Below, one piece after another: positions 1 to 7,380 of a DNA stretch of 25,913 nucleotides. The stretch spans positions 1-25,913 of the forward strand of contig UQTN01000015.1 in assembly GCA_900543945.1 (NCBI GenBank). Reading direction: 5' to 3'. The stretch's first letter is position 1. Each line of letters starts with the position of its first letter. The DNA is from an uncultured Collinsella sp. GTDB taxonomy: Bacteria > Actinomycetota > Coriobacteriia > Coriobacteriales > Coriobacteriaceae. A program made the position numbers and the translations under genes. The notes beneath the pieces were generated by a model. The model saw only the letters and a list, made by a program, of their open reading frames with translations. It was not told where the DNA came from and did not search any database.

Positions 1-821
1 ATTATTTTCCGGTTCGACGAACAGCCGATCGTGTCAAATTTGGTCTAACAGAGCCAAATTATTTAAATGAACTTGAACCGGTCGAAGGCTACTTCTTCCG
101 CGAGTTTTCTCCTTCAGGGCTTCCTGCAAATGGATGTCCAAGTAGGAAGTACTTTACATCGGATAACGCTGCAAAAATCGATGCAATTAGACTTAAGATA
201 AACGAATGGCGCGATGAGGGTAGGATTTGCCAAATGGAGGAGGCGCTTTTGCGTCACACTCTGATTATGGCAGTCAACGAAGTGGCAAATATATCTGGAA
301 CCTATGGCTATTTCCTGGCAAATTTTACCGCAAGTGCGAAAAATGCCATCCATCTAGCTCCGGTATCCATTAATACTGGAAGAATTGATAATGTGGTTCT
401 TCAGGGCAGGGCAGAAGACCTTGCTGCTGGGGTTACTGCAGACCTTTGCTATCTGGACCCTCCTTATATCAAACGCCAATATGCAGCGAATTATCATATT
501 CTTGAAACGGTCGCACGTGGTGACGAGCCTGTTGCTGCTGGCAAGAGTGGGTTACGTCCTTGGCGCGATCAGTACTCTGATCTTTGTACAAAAACTAAAT
601 CAAAAGATTCCTTCGCTAAGATTATTGAGGATATCCATTGCCCTGTTTGTTTGATTAGCTATAGCGAAGATGGACTCTTTCCTGTCGAGGATCTTTGCGA
701 CGTATTTTCTGCTTACGGAAAAATTGAGGTTAAAGAAATTGCATACAAACGTTTTAGGTCAAATTGCAGTTCGTTGGCAAATGAAATAAAGGAGTTCATA
801 ATAGTGCTGGAAAAATGGTAA
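1..821 (+). CDS. D12-class DNA adenine N6-methyltransferase, 5' partial
   Basis: The reading frame is open from base 3 at the window edge to the TAA at 819-821, so the true start and the N-terminal SAM-binding motif lie outside; 272 residues are visible. The key motif is DPPY at visible residues 152-155, followed by RQYAANYHILE, the pattern seen after DPPY in D12-class (Dam-like) adenine methyltransferases. These enzymes transfer a methyl group from SAM to the N6 of adenine. An internal ATG at 234 opens a 195-aa frame, but conserved-looking sequence continues upstream (YFFREFSPSG), so it is not the start. It is followed after 24 bases by the next gene of a McrB/McrC-like restriction operon, so its likely job is protecting host sites. 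The recognition sequence cannot be read from the sequence. Base composition is AT-richer than the genes to the right, suggesting acquisition. Confidence 0.85.
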   Translation, partial: YFPVRRTADRVKFGLTEPNYLNELEPVEGYFFREFSPSGLPANGCPSRKYFTSDNAAKIDAIRLKINEWRDEGRICQMEEALLRHTLIMAVNEVANISGTYGYFLANFTASAKNAIHLAPVSINTGRIDNVVLQGRAEDLAAGVTADLCYLDPPYIKRQYAANYHILETVARGDEPVAAGKSGLRPWRDQYSDLCTKTKSKDSFAKIIEDIHCPVCLISYSEDGLFPVEDLCDVFSAYGKIEVKEIAYKRFRSNCSSLANEIKEFIIVLEKW

Positions 822-845
822 GCACCGATTGAACGAGGCGGTCGA

Positions 846-1490
846 ATGTTATTTGTGGATGAGATTATGTACCGTCACCTGACTGCCGCTGACTTTCGCA
901 ATATCGAAGGTATTAAAAAGCCTGATGGAGGCGGTGGCCAGACTTATATCGACCTTTCCGGTATTGACCCAAATGAGGCCGTGGAGTTTTTCAAATACTG
1001 CCAGATTGACGAAGACAACCTGAAGGCAAAGGAGATTGAAGAGGGTACGCCCCCTTACAGAGTCGACCTTATACAGACGGGCGGCGTCGATTGCGAATAT
1101 AACATGCAGGTCTATAAGCGAAGACCTAAAAACTATACGATTCGCGACCAGTTCAATAATCGTTTCCCGGGGTGGTCTGTACGAGCCGGTTTTCCTACTA
1201 TAGTCGGAGAGGGAAAACCATTTTGTGCTGGTGGTTCATATGATAATGACGAAACCGACCCATACGTCCAGCCCATCATTGCACATCTGACGATTTATAT
1301 TGTTAGAACCATTAACCGGTTATATTTTGCTGACTACCTCTCTGATGCTGAAATCCCAAAAGCCTGGCCTCTTGGTTTTGGTCTCGAAAAGCTCTTAAAA
1401 GCAAGCGAAAATGAAAAAGCAGCCGGAATTATCAAGCCCCGTGGGCTCATAGAATTTGTCAATCGTCGAGAAAGCGTGAGTGCCAAATGA
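846..1490 (+). CDS. Unknown protein within the McrBC-like restriction operon; candidate specificity subunit
   Basis: I do not recognise a family for this 214-aa soluble protein. It has a Gly-rich turn near the N-terminus (KPDGGGGQTYIDLSG, about residues 25-39) and a mixed alpha/beta look, with no signal peptide or membrane segment. The ATG at 846 has a weak upstream purine stretch; a second ATG at 870 is possible. It lies 24 bases after the methyltransferase and overlaps the McrB-like gene by four bases (ATGA), which implies translational coupling. The McrB-like ATPase that follows lacks the large N-terminal DNA-binding domain usual in McrB and LlaJI R1 proteins. I therefore infer, without direct evidence, that this protein supplies DNA recognition in trans. 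An accessory nuclease or an assembly factor are alternatives. Confidence 0.6.
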   Translation: MLFVDEIMYRHLTAADFRNIEGIKKPDGGGGQTYIDLSGIDPNEAVEFFKYCQIDEDNLKAKEIEEGTPPYRVDLIQTGGVDCEYNMQVYKRRPKNYTIRDQFNNRFPGWSVRAGFPTIVGEGKPFCAGGSYDNDETDPYVQPIIAHLTIYIVRTINRLYFADYLSDAEIPKAWPLGFGLEKLLKASENEKAAGIIKPRGLIEFVNRRESVSAK

Positions 1491-2371
1491 CGTTTAGGAG
1501 TACCGACGCTACAAGATATAACAAAAGCGATTTTCTTGAAGAAGTCTATATGGACGAAGCGTCTTACGATGCAATCGTCTCGTTGCTTAAGAGAAAAAAG
1601 AATATCATTCTCCAGGGTGCGCCGGGTACGGGGAAAACCTTTGCTGCTACACGATTGGCATATTCGCTCATGGGCGCTACCGATAATACGTGTATAGAGA
1701 AGGTTCAATTTCATCAAGGATCTTCTTATGAGGATTATATAGTCGGTTTTAAACCTACGGCTGATGGGCTTTTCGCTGCTCAGGAGGGTTTGTTTACCAA
1801 GTTTTTTCGTCGAGCGTCAGATAGAAGCCATCGGTTTGAAAATTATTACCTCATAATCGACGAAATTAATAGAGCAAATCTTTCAAAAGTATTTGGAGAA
1901 CTGCTCATGTTAATTGAAGCTGACCATCGTGGTGAGTCATTGGTGGTTCCGGGATTGCCAGAACCGTTAACGGTTCCGAAGAATCTATTTATAATTGGCA
2001 TGATGAATACCGCCGATCGCGGTCTCGCGCTGGTTGATTATGCGCTTCGAAGGAGATTCGCGTTTTACTCTATGAGTCCGGCGCTCAATCAGCGCTCATT
2101 TATAGACTATATTGATTCATTGGGTAACGATAGACTAACCTCGCTCGTCGATGCTGTTCGTCGATTAAATGATGTCATTTCGCATGACTCTTCGCTTGGG
2201 GAGGGTTTTTGTATCGGGCATAGCTATTTTTGTTTCGATTCTGCCCCTACGGATATTGAGGTCAAGTCTATCGTTGACTATGAACTGCGGCCTCTTCTTC
2301 AAGAGTATTGGTTTGATTCGTCCGATAAGGAAATCTTAGATGAACAGGTTCTCTTTTGTATGAGGCTATAG
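1487..2371 (+). CDS. McrB-like AAA+ NTPase (restriction motor)
   Basis: A 294-aa AAA+ protein of the McrB family. Walker A is GAPGTGKT at residues 44-51, followed by the McrB-typical SYEDYIVGFKP near 80-90. Walker B with its extension, LIIDEINRAN, is at 122-131, the signature MNTADRG at 173-179, and the arginines RRR at 188-190. In known McrBC and LlaJI systems this subunit forms a GTP-dependent ring that translocates DNA and activates McrC. It is short: only about 40 residues precede the Walker A strand, so the usual N-terminal DNA-recognition domain is absent. It overlaps the upstream 214-aa gene by ATGA and is followed after six bases by the McrC-like gene. No strong Shine-Dalgarno site is visible, consistent with coupling. 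Confidence 0.93.
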   Translation: MTFRSTDATRYNKSDFLEEVYMDEASYDAIVSLLKRKKNIILQGAPGTGKTFAATRLAYSLMGATDNTCIEKVQFHQGSSYEDYIVGFKPTADGLFAAQEGLFTKFFRRASDRSHRFENYYLIIDEINRANLSKVFGELLMLIEADHRGESLVVPGLPEPLTVPKNLFIIGMMNTADRGLALVDYALRRRFAFYSMSPALNQRSFIDYIDSLGNDRLTSLVDAVRRLNDVISHDSSLGEGFCIGHSYFCFDSAPTDIEVKSIVDYELRPLLQEYWFDSSDKEILDEQVLFCMRL

Positions 2372-2377
2372 ATTAGG

Positions 2378-3514
2378 ATGTCCAATACGGCTGCGAACAA
2401 CGTCGCAATCCGTAACATTTTATATATGATTGCGTATGCGACTGGTATTTCCGGTAGTGATGCGGAAGCGGTGTTCGCGGACACCTTGAAGGCAGTCGGC
2501 AAAGAGCCGTTCGATGGACTCGGTGAGCTTTTTGCAATTATCTTGAATGATGCTGTAAAAAGAGAGTATTTGCGAGGGCTTGAGCGTGTCTATTCGCCTC
2601 ATGAAGAGCCTCTTGCAGTCCTGAGAGGTCGGCCGCTGATTCAGAAAAGCATCGCTTTAAAAGCTCGGGGGACAATGCGTTTGCAGTGTCTATATGACAG
2701 CTTCACAGCCAATACCTATATGAATCAAATTGTTAAAACTGCAATAATTCAATTAATCCGCAGCCATGATGTTTCTCCGCGAACGCGAAAGGGACTCAGG
2801 GCAAGCGCACTATACCTATCTACTGTCGATTCACTCGAGGCTAATTCGATTGATTGGAGACTGGTTAGGTACAACAAACTCAATCAGAGTTATCGATTCT
2901 TGATGGCGGTTTGCCGGATGGTTTTGGAGAAGAGCATTCCTGTTCATGATGAAAACGGTAATGCGGAATTTTCGTCTATGTTGAGCAGCCAGAGGCTCTC
3001 TTCTCTATTTGAGAAGTTTATACGTGAATATTATCGCAGACATTTTCCGCGGTTAATGCCTGCTGCGCCTATCGTTGACTATGGTATTGGCGTAAGGTCT
3101 CAATACCTACCAAGGTTGCGCACGGATGTCGTGCTAACAGGGCCTAGCTATAAACTAGTGATAGATGCTAAGTGCTATGGAACAATTCTTGGAACACACT
3201 GCGAGAAAAAGATACTGAGTCCTGAACATAGAAATCAGATATTTAGTTATGTTATGCATTGTGCGCAGCGAAACGCGAGCGTATCCGGAATGCTGCTCTA
3301 TGCCCAAACGTCTATGGAGGGTCCGCTGGATGAATGCTGGTATGAACTTGGCCACTGGTTCTACCTTAAAACTCTTGATTTGAATAAACCATTCGAGAAT
3401 ATTGCTGAACAACTCAATGAAATTGGCGACCGTATGATGTCGGGCCTATTTGTGCATTCCAAAGACGTCTCGGAACGGGAATTGCTTGAAGCCGAAAAGG
3501 GGCAGATAGACTAA
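2378..3514 (+). CDS. McrC-like restriction endonuclease subunit
   Basis: A 378-aa protein of the McrC family, the nuclease partner of McrB-type ATPases. The N-terminus IRNILYMIAYA (11-21) is the family's typical opening. The PD-(D/E)XK centre is visible as RTDVVL with D250 and VIDAKCY with D263 and K265; FEKFIREYY near 211-219 supplies the upstream acidic helix. By analogy it docks on the McrB-like hexamer and cuts DNA once the motor has recognised a site. The start ATG at 2378 has GATTAGG just upstream and lies six bases after the ATPase stop. The nuclease residues look intact, so the system appears functional. It is the last gene of the operon; no obvious hairpin terminator follows. Confidence 0.92.
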   Translation: MSNTAANNVAIRNILYMIAYATGISGSDAEAVFADTLKAVGKEPFDGLGELFAIILNDAVKREYLRGLERVYSPHEEPLAVLRGRPLIQKSIALKARGTMRLQCLYDSFTANTYMNQIVKTAIIQLIRSHDVSPRTRKGLRASALYLSTVDSLEANSIDWRLVRYNKLNQSYRFLMAVCRMVLEKSIPVHDENGNAEFSSMLSSQRLSSLFEKFIREYYRRHFPRLMPAAPIVDYGIGVRSQYLPRLRTDVVLTGPSYKLVIDAKCYGTILGTHCEKKILSPEHRNQIFSYVMHCAQRNASVSGMLLYAQTSMEGPLDECWYELGHWFYLKTLDLNKPFENIAEQLNEIGDRMMSGLFVHSKDVSERELLEAEKGQID

Positions 3515-3519
3515 GTAAT

Positions 3520-3541
3520 TTGGGTGTTGATCCGTTTGGAT
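3520..3541 (+). repeat. Dispersed direct repeat, left copy
   Basis: A 22-base sequence starting TTGGGTGTT and ending GATCCGTTTGGAT sits six bases after the McrC-like stop codon. A near-identical 23-base copy with one extra T occurs at 23048-23070, also just after a stop codon. The 3' part can form a small ATCC/GGAT hairpin with a GTTT loop. The rest of the 3515-3675 gap holds nothing else I recognise. Meaning unknown: a dispersed genome repeat, a remnant att-like site, or part of a 3' end signal. Confidence 0.6.
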
Positions 3542-3675
3542 ACTGCAGAATACCGTGAAAGTCGCCGTTGCTGTTGCTCCAGCGTATGAGACCTATGCGC
3601 TCATCGGTTCTGTTTTATTACTAGCGGTCTGCCCTTCGGCGCTTCCGCATGCAGCCCTTGCACATGTCGACCGGT

Positions 3676-5835
3676 TCAGTTCTGCTTTTCCGGGCCATAT
3701 CCCTTTGTATACACGGTAAAGCTAAGGTCTTCAATCGTTCCGGTGCTGTAGATGCATGCGTCGGGCGTGCTCCATGTGTCTTGGACGGTCGGGTCAGTCC
3801 AGACATATTCGGGCCCATCGATTCCAAGCAATGGGATGGGCCTCGCCACGTGGTCGGCGTTATTTATCTGTACAATGATCTCCAACAACATGTGCAGTTT
3901 TACATGCCATGAGCTGTATGGATGCTCACCTGGCCCCTTGTAATCCAGTGTGCACTTTGAGTGTGGGCTTTCGGCGAGCTGGCTTAAACATTCAAAAAGC
4001 GTTGGGTACTCGGCTCCAGGAAACTCGACTTGTACATACCGATTGCCATCGCGGACAAATCCGTACCACAGCACGGGGTATGGATACTCGAGCCTATCCG
4101 GCCGCTTGATTTTCGCTCTACAATTGGGCTGGTTGACGATAGACAGCCACGTCCTATAGAGTTCATCGGAAATGAGGTCGTTCGCTTGGTATGCTGGGCC
4201 AAGACCATCGAGGACAAAGCTGCCGAGGCGCTCAAAATAGTGGGCACAATCCGTTAGGCCCTTTTCATATGCCGTTTCGGTCTTTCTCTGCATATTGAGC
4301 GCGACATCGCGGGGCGATTTGCGACCAAGATGTTTTTTGGCGTTATATCGCGGGTTGCAGTAGAGCTTGGTTGCCGCGTTATATCGATCGCAGTACTTGC
4401 TGTTAGGACCGGTCGGAAAAAAGAGCGAACCGCAGGTTTGGCATGATATCGGCATAATGCCGCACAGCAGCAGCTCGTGAAGGATGCGGGCATAAAGGCT
4501 TGCAAAGGACCATTCCTCTTCGGTGAAGTAGAGCTCTCCTGCCTTTGAAATAACGGCTTGAAGCCCAACGAGCCTATTGAGGTTTTCCTGGTCGTTAAGC
4601 TCTGCATGCGTATGGAAGTCTCCATTTGCGAAGATCTGGTTCTCGCGCATAGCTTCGAGATAGTTTTTACGAAACGCCTGCATAAAGGGGGCGCTGTTCA
4701 TGCGCTTTATTCCATTCAAATGCTCTTCGAGCTTTTGAGCCGTTTCGTTTCCGGGCAAGTGTTTTTTGGCTGCGTATACAAAAGCTTCGCCAAAGCGGAT
4801 GATTGCCGGCAGCTGCTCATCGAATAATCGAAATTGTCGCGGGTCGCTTGTTTTGATGGCGGCTGGGAAAAACTCTTCGTTTTGCGCGAGCAGGCTAGGT
4901 GCCTCGGTGTTTTTAAGCAGCGGGGTAAGCTCCAGACATTCCTGATAAAAAACAATGAGAAGCGCTCGAAAGAGATCGATATTGGTGCAGACGCAAGCTG
5001 TTTCTATCTGAGATTTCGCCTTGGGAAAGTTGCGTATAGGATTGTCGCGGTCATACGGCACCGGTGCTGTTAGATCGGTCTCGCCGTTGGTAGCGTTAAT
5101 GCTCATGTCGTTCGACTCGAGCTGCAGATAGGAGCTGAAGAGGGACGCCATTTCTTGCTTGTTGAGTTGGCCCGATGTTGTAATCACTGCGCGGTACAGG
5201 CGGTTGATCTCGTCGCACTCAATAGCGTTGTTGTTCATCCAGCAGCTGTAATAGCGATAGTCGGGAATCGCCGTGATGTTCATGACACACTGTCTACAGA
5301 CATTTTCAAGGAGATATCTGGCCATGCCGGAAATCTCTCCGTGTGCATGGCTTGTAATGGCTTTGTCGAATATCGGAGCAAAGAAATCGAGGTCGCGTTC
5401 CTTTTGTTTTTGAAGGTTGATGGCGATTTCAGCTTCGTTCAATTCTGCTTGGGTGGGCTCTTGGTCGGGATCGTCTGGATCGAGCCAGTCGTCATGGTCT
5501 GGCTCGGCTGCGCAGTCCATCGAGGTGTGTTGCGCAGGGTGAGGAGCAGCAGGGGGCTGGCGCATGGCGTTCTGCAGGTCGATATAAAAGCGACGGTTTG
5601 CTCGTTCACGAAAATGGGACGCAATCTCGTTGAAAAGCGAGGTTAAGTCGACGCGCAATAGGTCGTTGGCTATGGAGACGAGACTCCATGCGCTTGCATT
5701 GCCGGATGTGTTTCCGTCGCCGGCACAATCAATCTCCGGCGTCCTGTTAAGAAGTAGCATACGGGGATTGACAGGGGAGCGAAGAAAGCCAGCCTCAAAA
5801 CCCCAGTTAAATGCTTCTTTTTCGGACTTAAGCAT
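3676..5835 (-). CDS. Large zinc-cluster protein of unknown function (DUF6076-like)
   Basis: A 719-aa soluble protein. The firm signal is a four-cysteine cluster in the C-terminal half, CQTCG at 465-469, then YC at 481-482 and C493 (C-x2-C-x13-C-x10-C), followed by a basic stretch KKHLGRKSP. This zinc-ribbon-like pattern resembles proteins I know as DUF6076, but I cannot confirm the family. The rest is largely helical, with a low-complexity Pro/Asp/Glu-rich linker at about 93-130. The ATG at 5833-5835 has GGAG upstream at good spacing (GGAGCATCA). It is transcribed divergently from the 108-aa gene at 5945 across a 109-base region with repeated GGCTGTT elements. The biochemical role is unknown; nucleic-acid binding is a guess from the zinc cluster and adjacent basic residues. 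Confidence 0.8.
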   Translation of the reverse strand: MLKSEKEAFNWGFEAGFLRSPVNPRMLLLNRTPEIDCAGDGNTSGNASAWSLVSIANDLLRVDLTSLFNEIASHFRERANRRFYIDLQNAMRQPPAAPHPAQHTSMDCAAEPDHDDWLDPDDPDQEPTQAELNEAEIAINLQKQKERDLDFFAPIFDKAITSHAHGEISGMARYLLENVCRQCVMNITAIPDYRYYSCWMNNNAIECDEINRLYRAVITTSGQLNKQEMASLFSSYLQLESNDMSINATNGETDLTAPVPYDRDNPIRNFPKAKSQIETACVCTNIDLFRALLIVFYQECLELTPLLKNTEAPSLLAQNEEFFPAAIKTSDPRQFRLFDEQLPAIIRFGEAFVYAAKKHLPGNETAQKLEEHLNGIKRMNSAPFMQAFRKNYLEAMRENQIFANGDFHTHAELNDQENLNRLVGLQAVISKAGELYFTEEEWSFASLYARILHELLLCGIMPISCQTCGSLFFPTGPNSKYCDRYNAATKLYCNPRYNAKKHLGRKSPRDVALNMQRKTETAYEKGLTDCAHYFERLGSFVLDGLGPAYQANDLISDELYRTWLSIVNQPNCRAKIKRPDRLEYPYPVLWYGFVRDGNRYVQVEFPGAEYPTLFECLSQLAESPHSKCTLDYKGPGEHPYSSWHVKLHMLLEIIVQINNADHVARPIPLLGIDGPEYVWTDPTVQDTWSTPDACIYSTGTIEDLSFTVYTKGYGPEKQN

Positions 5836-5844
5836 TGATGCTCC

Positions 5845-5902
5845 AAACAGCCAAAATTTAAAACGCGATAAAAGTCATATTACGCGGCTGTTTGCGGCTG
5901 TT
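5845..5902. promoter_or_regulatory. Repeated GGCTGTT elements in a divergent promoter region
   Basis: Between two divergent genes there is one AAACAGCC (5845-5852) and two tandem GCGGCTGTT copies (5884-5892 and 5894-5902), the former in inverted orientation to the latter. The spacer is AT-rich. The arrangement suits an operator or a regulatory hairpin shared by both genes, but no regulator is identifiable and I could not place a convincing -35/-10 pair. Confidence 0.35.
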
Positions 5903-5944
5903 CAATGGAGTCAAGCGAAAAGGGTTAAAACCAGGGAGGCCGTT

Positions 5945-6271
5945 ATGTCCGATCGCATCAAACTCAACGAAGGAAACATTGATGTATGCGAGCGCGAGGT
6001 TATCGCTCTTCGCGAGATTATCGCCGCCGCCATGGGTCGCTTGCATCAGATGCGCAGGCAGTGCGAGCGAGGCTACGCGTCTTCGGAGGATTTCGAGAAT
6101 GCGTTGGATGTTTACGGAGTGATCCGTGGGCGAGTCGATGAGCTTGACCAGCTTGGTTTCGAGTTCAGATGGTCGTCAGTTCCCGATGCAGGGATCGATG
6201 AGTGCGTCGGGCTCGAATGGATTGAGGACGACAACTCTCCACGAGATCGCGGTTTCGATATCGCTTGTTAG
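5945..6271 (+). CDS. Hypothetical protein, 108 aa, helical
   Basis: The ATG at 5945 is chosen because AGGGAGG lies seven to eight bases upstream; a longer in-frame extension runs into the divergent gene and is rejected. The product is a small soluble protein with long amphipathic helices (CEREVIALREIIAAAMGRL near 15-33) and an acidic C-terminus ending SPRDRGFDIAC. I recognise no family. The last 14 codons and the following bases recur in diverged form at 7311-7364, where the same C-terminal peptide is encoded with mostly synonymous changes. A paralogue therefore once existed next to it. Confidence 0.7.
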   Translation: MSDRIKLNEGNIDVCEREVIALREIIAAAMGRLHQMRRQCERGYASSEDFENALDVYGVIRGRVDELDQLGFEFRWSSVPDAGIDECVGLEWIEDDNSPRDRGFDIAC

Positions 6272-6283
6272 TGTGTCCGCACG
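6230..6283 (+). repeat. Direct repeat, copy 1 (gene 3' end)
   Basis: These 54 bases cover the last 14 codons of the 108-aa gene plus 12 bases beyond the stop. They match 7311-7364 at 47 of 54 positions without gaps. The coding changes are almost all third-position, so the copies diverged as protein-coding sequence. The pair brackets the membrane-protein gene at 6385-7209. Confidence 0.8.
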
Positions 6284-6384
6284 ACTTGGTATCAATGGGG
6301 GCGAACAATCTCTAATCGGAGCCGACTAGAGGCTGCATCCTAGTTGCCGGCGATTCCGGTTTGATTTCTGTTGAAAGGAAAATC

Positions 6385-7209
6385 ATGAACACTTCTATTC
6401 AAATTTCGTCCAGCGCCGTTGAGTCTGCGCCCCGCACCGCCAGAGGCGAGGTCGTCAAACTCGTGCAGGGCGCGCTGCTCGTTGCCGTTGCCGCGGTTGC
6501 CGCTGCCGGCACCGCCTCCGTCGCCGCCCCGTTTTGCGTCTGGAAGGGCGAGGTCGCGCTGTTCCTGAACGAGTCGTTCCATGCTGCCTTCTCCATCTCC
6601 GCGATTGCGGAGTACGCGTCGGCTGTGCCCGGGTCCGATTGGGCGTCGCTGCTCGTGGCCGCGCTCATCGCGGCCTACCCTGCCTACCATGCCGCCTGGC
6701 GCGTTCGCGAGGGCCTTGGACTCAGCTGCGAGGCTCCGGTGTTCAGCGGGCGCGTGTCGCGCTCTCTCGCCGCGCTGAGCGCCTGCCTGCTGCTGGCGAT
6801 GCTGTTCATGGGCTATGGAACGAGTTGGCTCATCAACGGCAGCGCGATGGGTGACCAGAGCCTTGTTGAGTCGGGGCACAATGTATGGGCCGTTTCCATC
6901 ATGATCATGCTGGGCTGCGCCCTGATGTGCCTGTTCAAGTGGTTCCTTGCCAAGGGCCCCGGACGCAATTTCGGCAGCGGCTTCGCTATCGAGCTTGTCC
7001 GCCTCGCCGACGTCCTGCTGAAGCGCGCGAGCTCGAACCTGGTGTTGTGCTACGTGGCCGAACTGCTTGCCTGCCTGCTGGCACTGACCTTCATTGCCGT
7101 GGCCTATGTCGTCGTAAGCGTGGCCATCGTGCTCGCGCTCGGAGCCGTCGCCTTGGCGGTGTGCCTTGCCGGGATTCCCGTTATCCTTGCCGCCTCGTGG
7201 CGCAGGTAG
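6385..7209 (+). CDS. Polytopic membrane protein of unknown function
   Basis: A 274-aa protein with about six hydrophobic segments, near residues 28-50, 84-104, 127-149, 166-187, 219-244 and 246-270, and a short basic tail (SWRR). The ATG at 6385 follows GAAAGGAAAATC; an upstream in-frame TTG at 6361 is less likely. No catalytic or transport motif is evident. Its layout, with a terminal pair of long Ala/Val-rich helices ending close to the C-terminus, is loosely like that of the 245-aa membrane protein at 9987, and the two may be distant paralogues. It sits between the two copies of a 54-base direct repeat, so it looks like an insertion that arrived together with a duplicated gene end. Tandem palindromes follow directly. 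Confidence 0.75.
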   Translation: MNTSIQISSSAVESAPRTARGEVVKLVQGALLVAVAAVAAAGTASVAAPFCVWKGEVALFLNESFHAAFSISAIAEYASAVPGSDWASLLVAALIAAYPAYHAAWRVREGLGLSCEAPVFSGRVSRSLAALSACLLLAMLFMGYGTSWLINGSAMGDQSLVESGHNVWAVSIMIMLGCALMCLFKWFLAKGPGRNFGSGFAIELVRLADVLLKRASSNLVLCYVAELLACLLALTFIAVAYVVVSVAIVLALGAVALAVCLAGIPVILAASWRR

Positions 7210-7220
7210 CGGGGCGACCA

Positions 7221-7255
7221 TGCAAGTTCTTGTCACGACGTGAGAAAAACATGCA
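7221..7255. repeat. Imperfect palindrome 1 of a tandem pair
   Basis: A 35-base imperfect inverted repeat, beginning TGCAAGTT and ending AACATGCA around a central CACG/CGTG pair (13 of 16 arm positions pair from 7222). A second version lies 41 bases further on. It starts 11 bases after the membrane-protein stop. It lacks a T-run, so it is not a classical terminator; a REP-like element or regulator site are options. Confidence 0.6.
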
Positions 7256-7261
7256 AGAATC

Positions 7262-7294
7262 GCAAGCTCTTTTCACGCGATGAGAAAAACTTGC
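7262..7294. repeat. Imperfect palindrome 2 of a tandem pair
   Basis: A 33-base inverted repeat with outer arms GCAAG and CTTGC and the same inner motif TGAGAAAAAC as the copy at 7221. The two units are also direct repeats of each other, with a 41-base period, about four helical turns. Confidence 0.6.
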
Positions 7295-7304
7295 AGATTG
7301 GCGC

Positions 7305-7352
7305 GATGGTGACAACTCTCCGCGTGAGCGCGGGTTCGATATTGCTTGTTAA
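7305..7352 (+). pseudogene. Vestigial C-terminus of a paralogue of the 108-aa gene
   Basis: In this frame the DNA encodes DGDNSPRERGFDIAC followed by TAA, nearly the same as the C-terminus of the gene at 5945-6271 (DDNSPRDRGFDIAC, TAG). Upstream the frame meets a TGA at 7281-7283 and no related sequence is seen, so only about 15 codons remain. The substitutions are mainly synonymous, which indicates the copy diverged while still functional and was truncated later, probably when the material at 6284-7304 arrived. Confidence 0.65.
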
Positions 7353-7364
7353 TGTGTCCGAACG
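7311..7364 (+). repeat. Direct repeat, copy 2
   Basis: Matches 6230-6283 at 47 of 54 positions, including the stop-codon region and the GTGTCCG beyond it. It ends 16 bases before the start of the 206-aa gene. Confidence 0.8.
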
Positions 7365-7380
7365 GTTGATTGGAGACAAA

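Noticed and set aside
3618..3675. A Cys-motif tail (DMCKGCMRKRRRADR) readable on the minus strand in another frame just after the stop of the zinc-cluster gene, suggesting a frameshifted C-terminus
   Set aside because: It has no start signal of its own and nothing shows the family's C-terminus extends here; a single frameshift cannot be claimed without homologues.
6340..7236. A 298-codon minus-strand frame rich in Gly, His and Gln
   Set aside because: Antisense of the polytopic membrane gene, which has a good ribosome site and clear hydrophobic helices.
7240..7380. An N-terminal extension of the 206-aa gene from GTG 7240
   Set aside because: It would translate through two palindromes and a gene remnant; the ATG at 7381 has a proper GGAG site.
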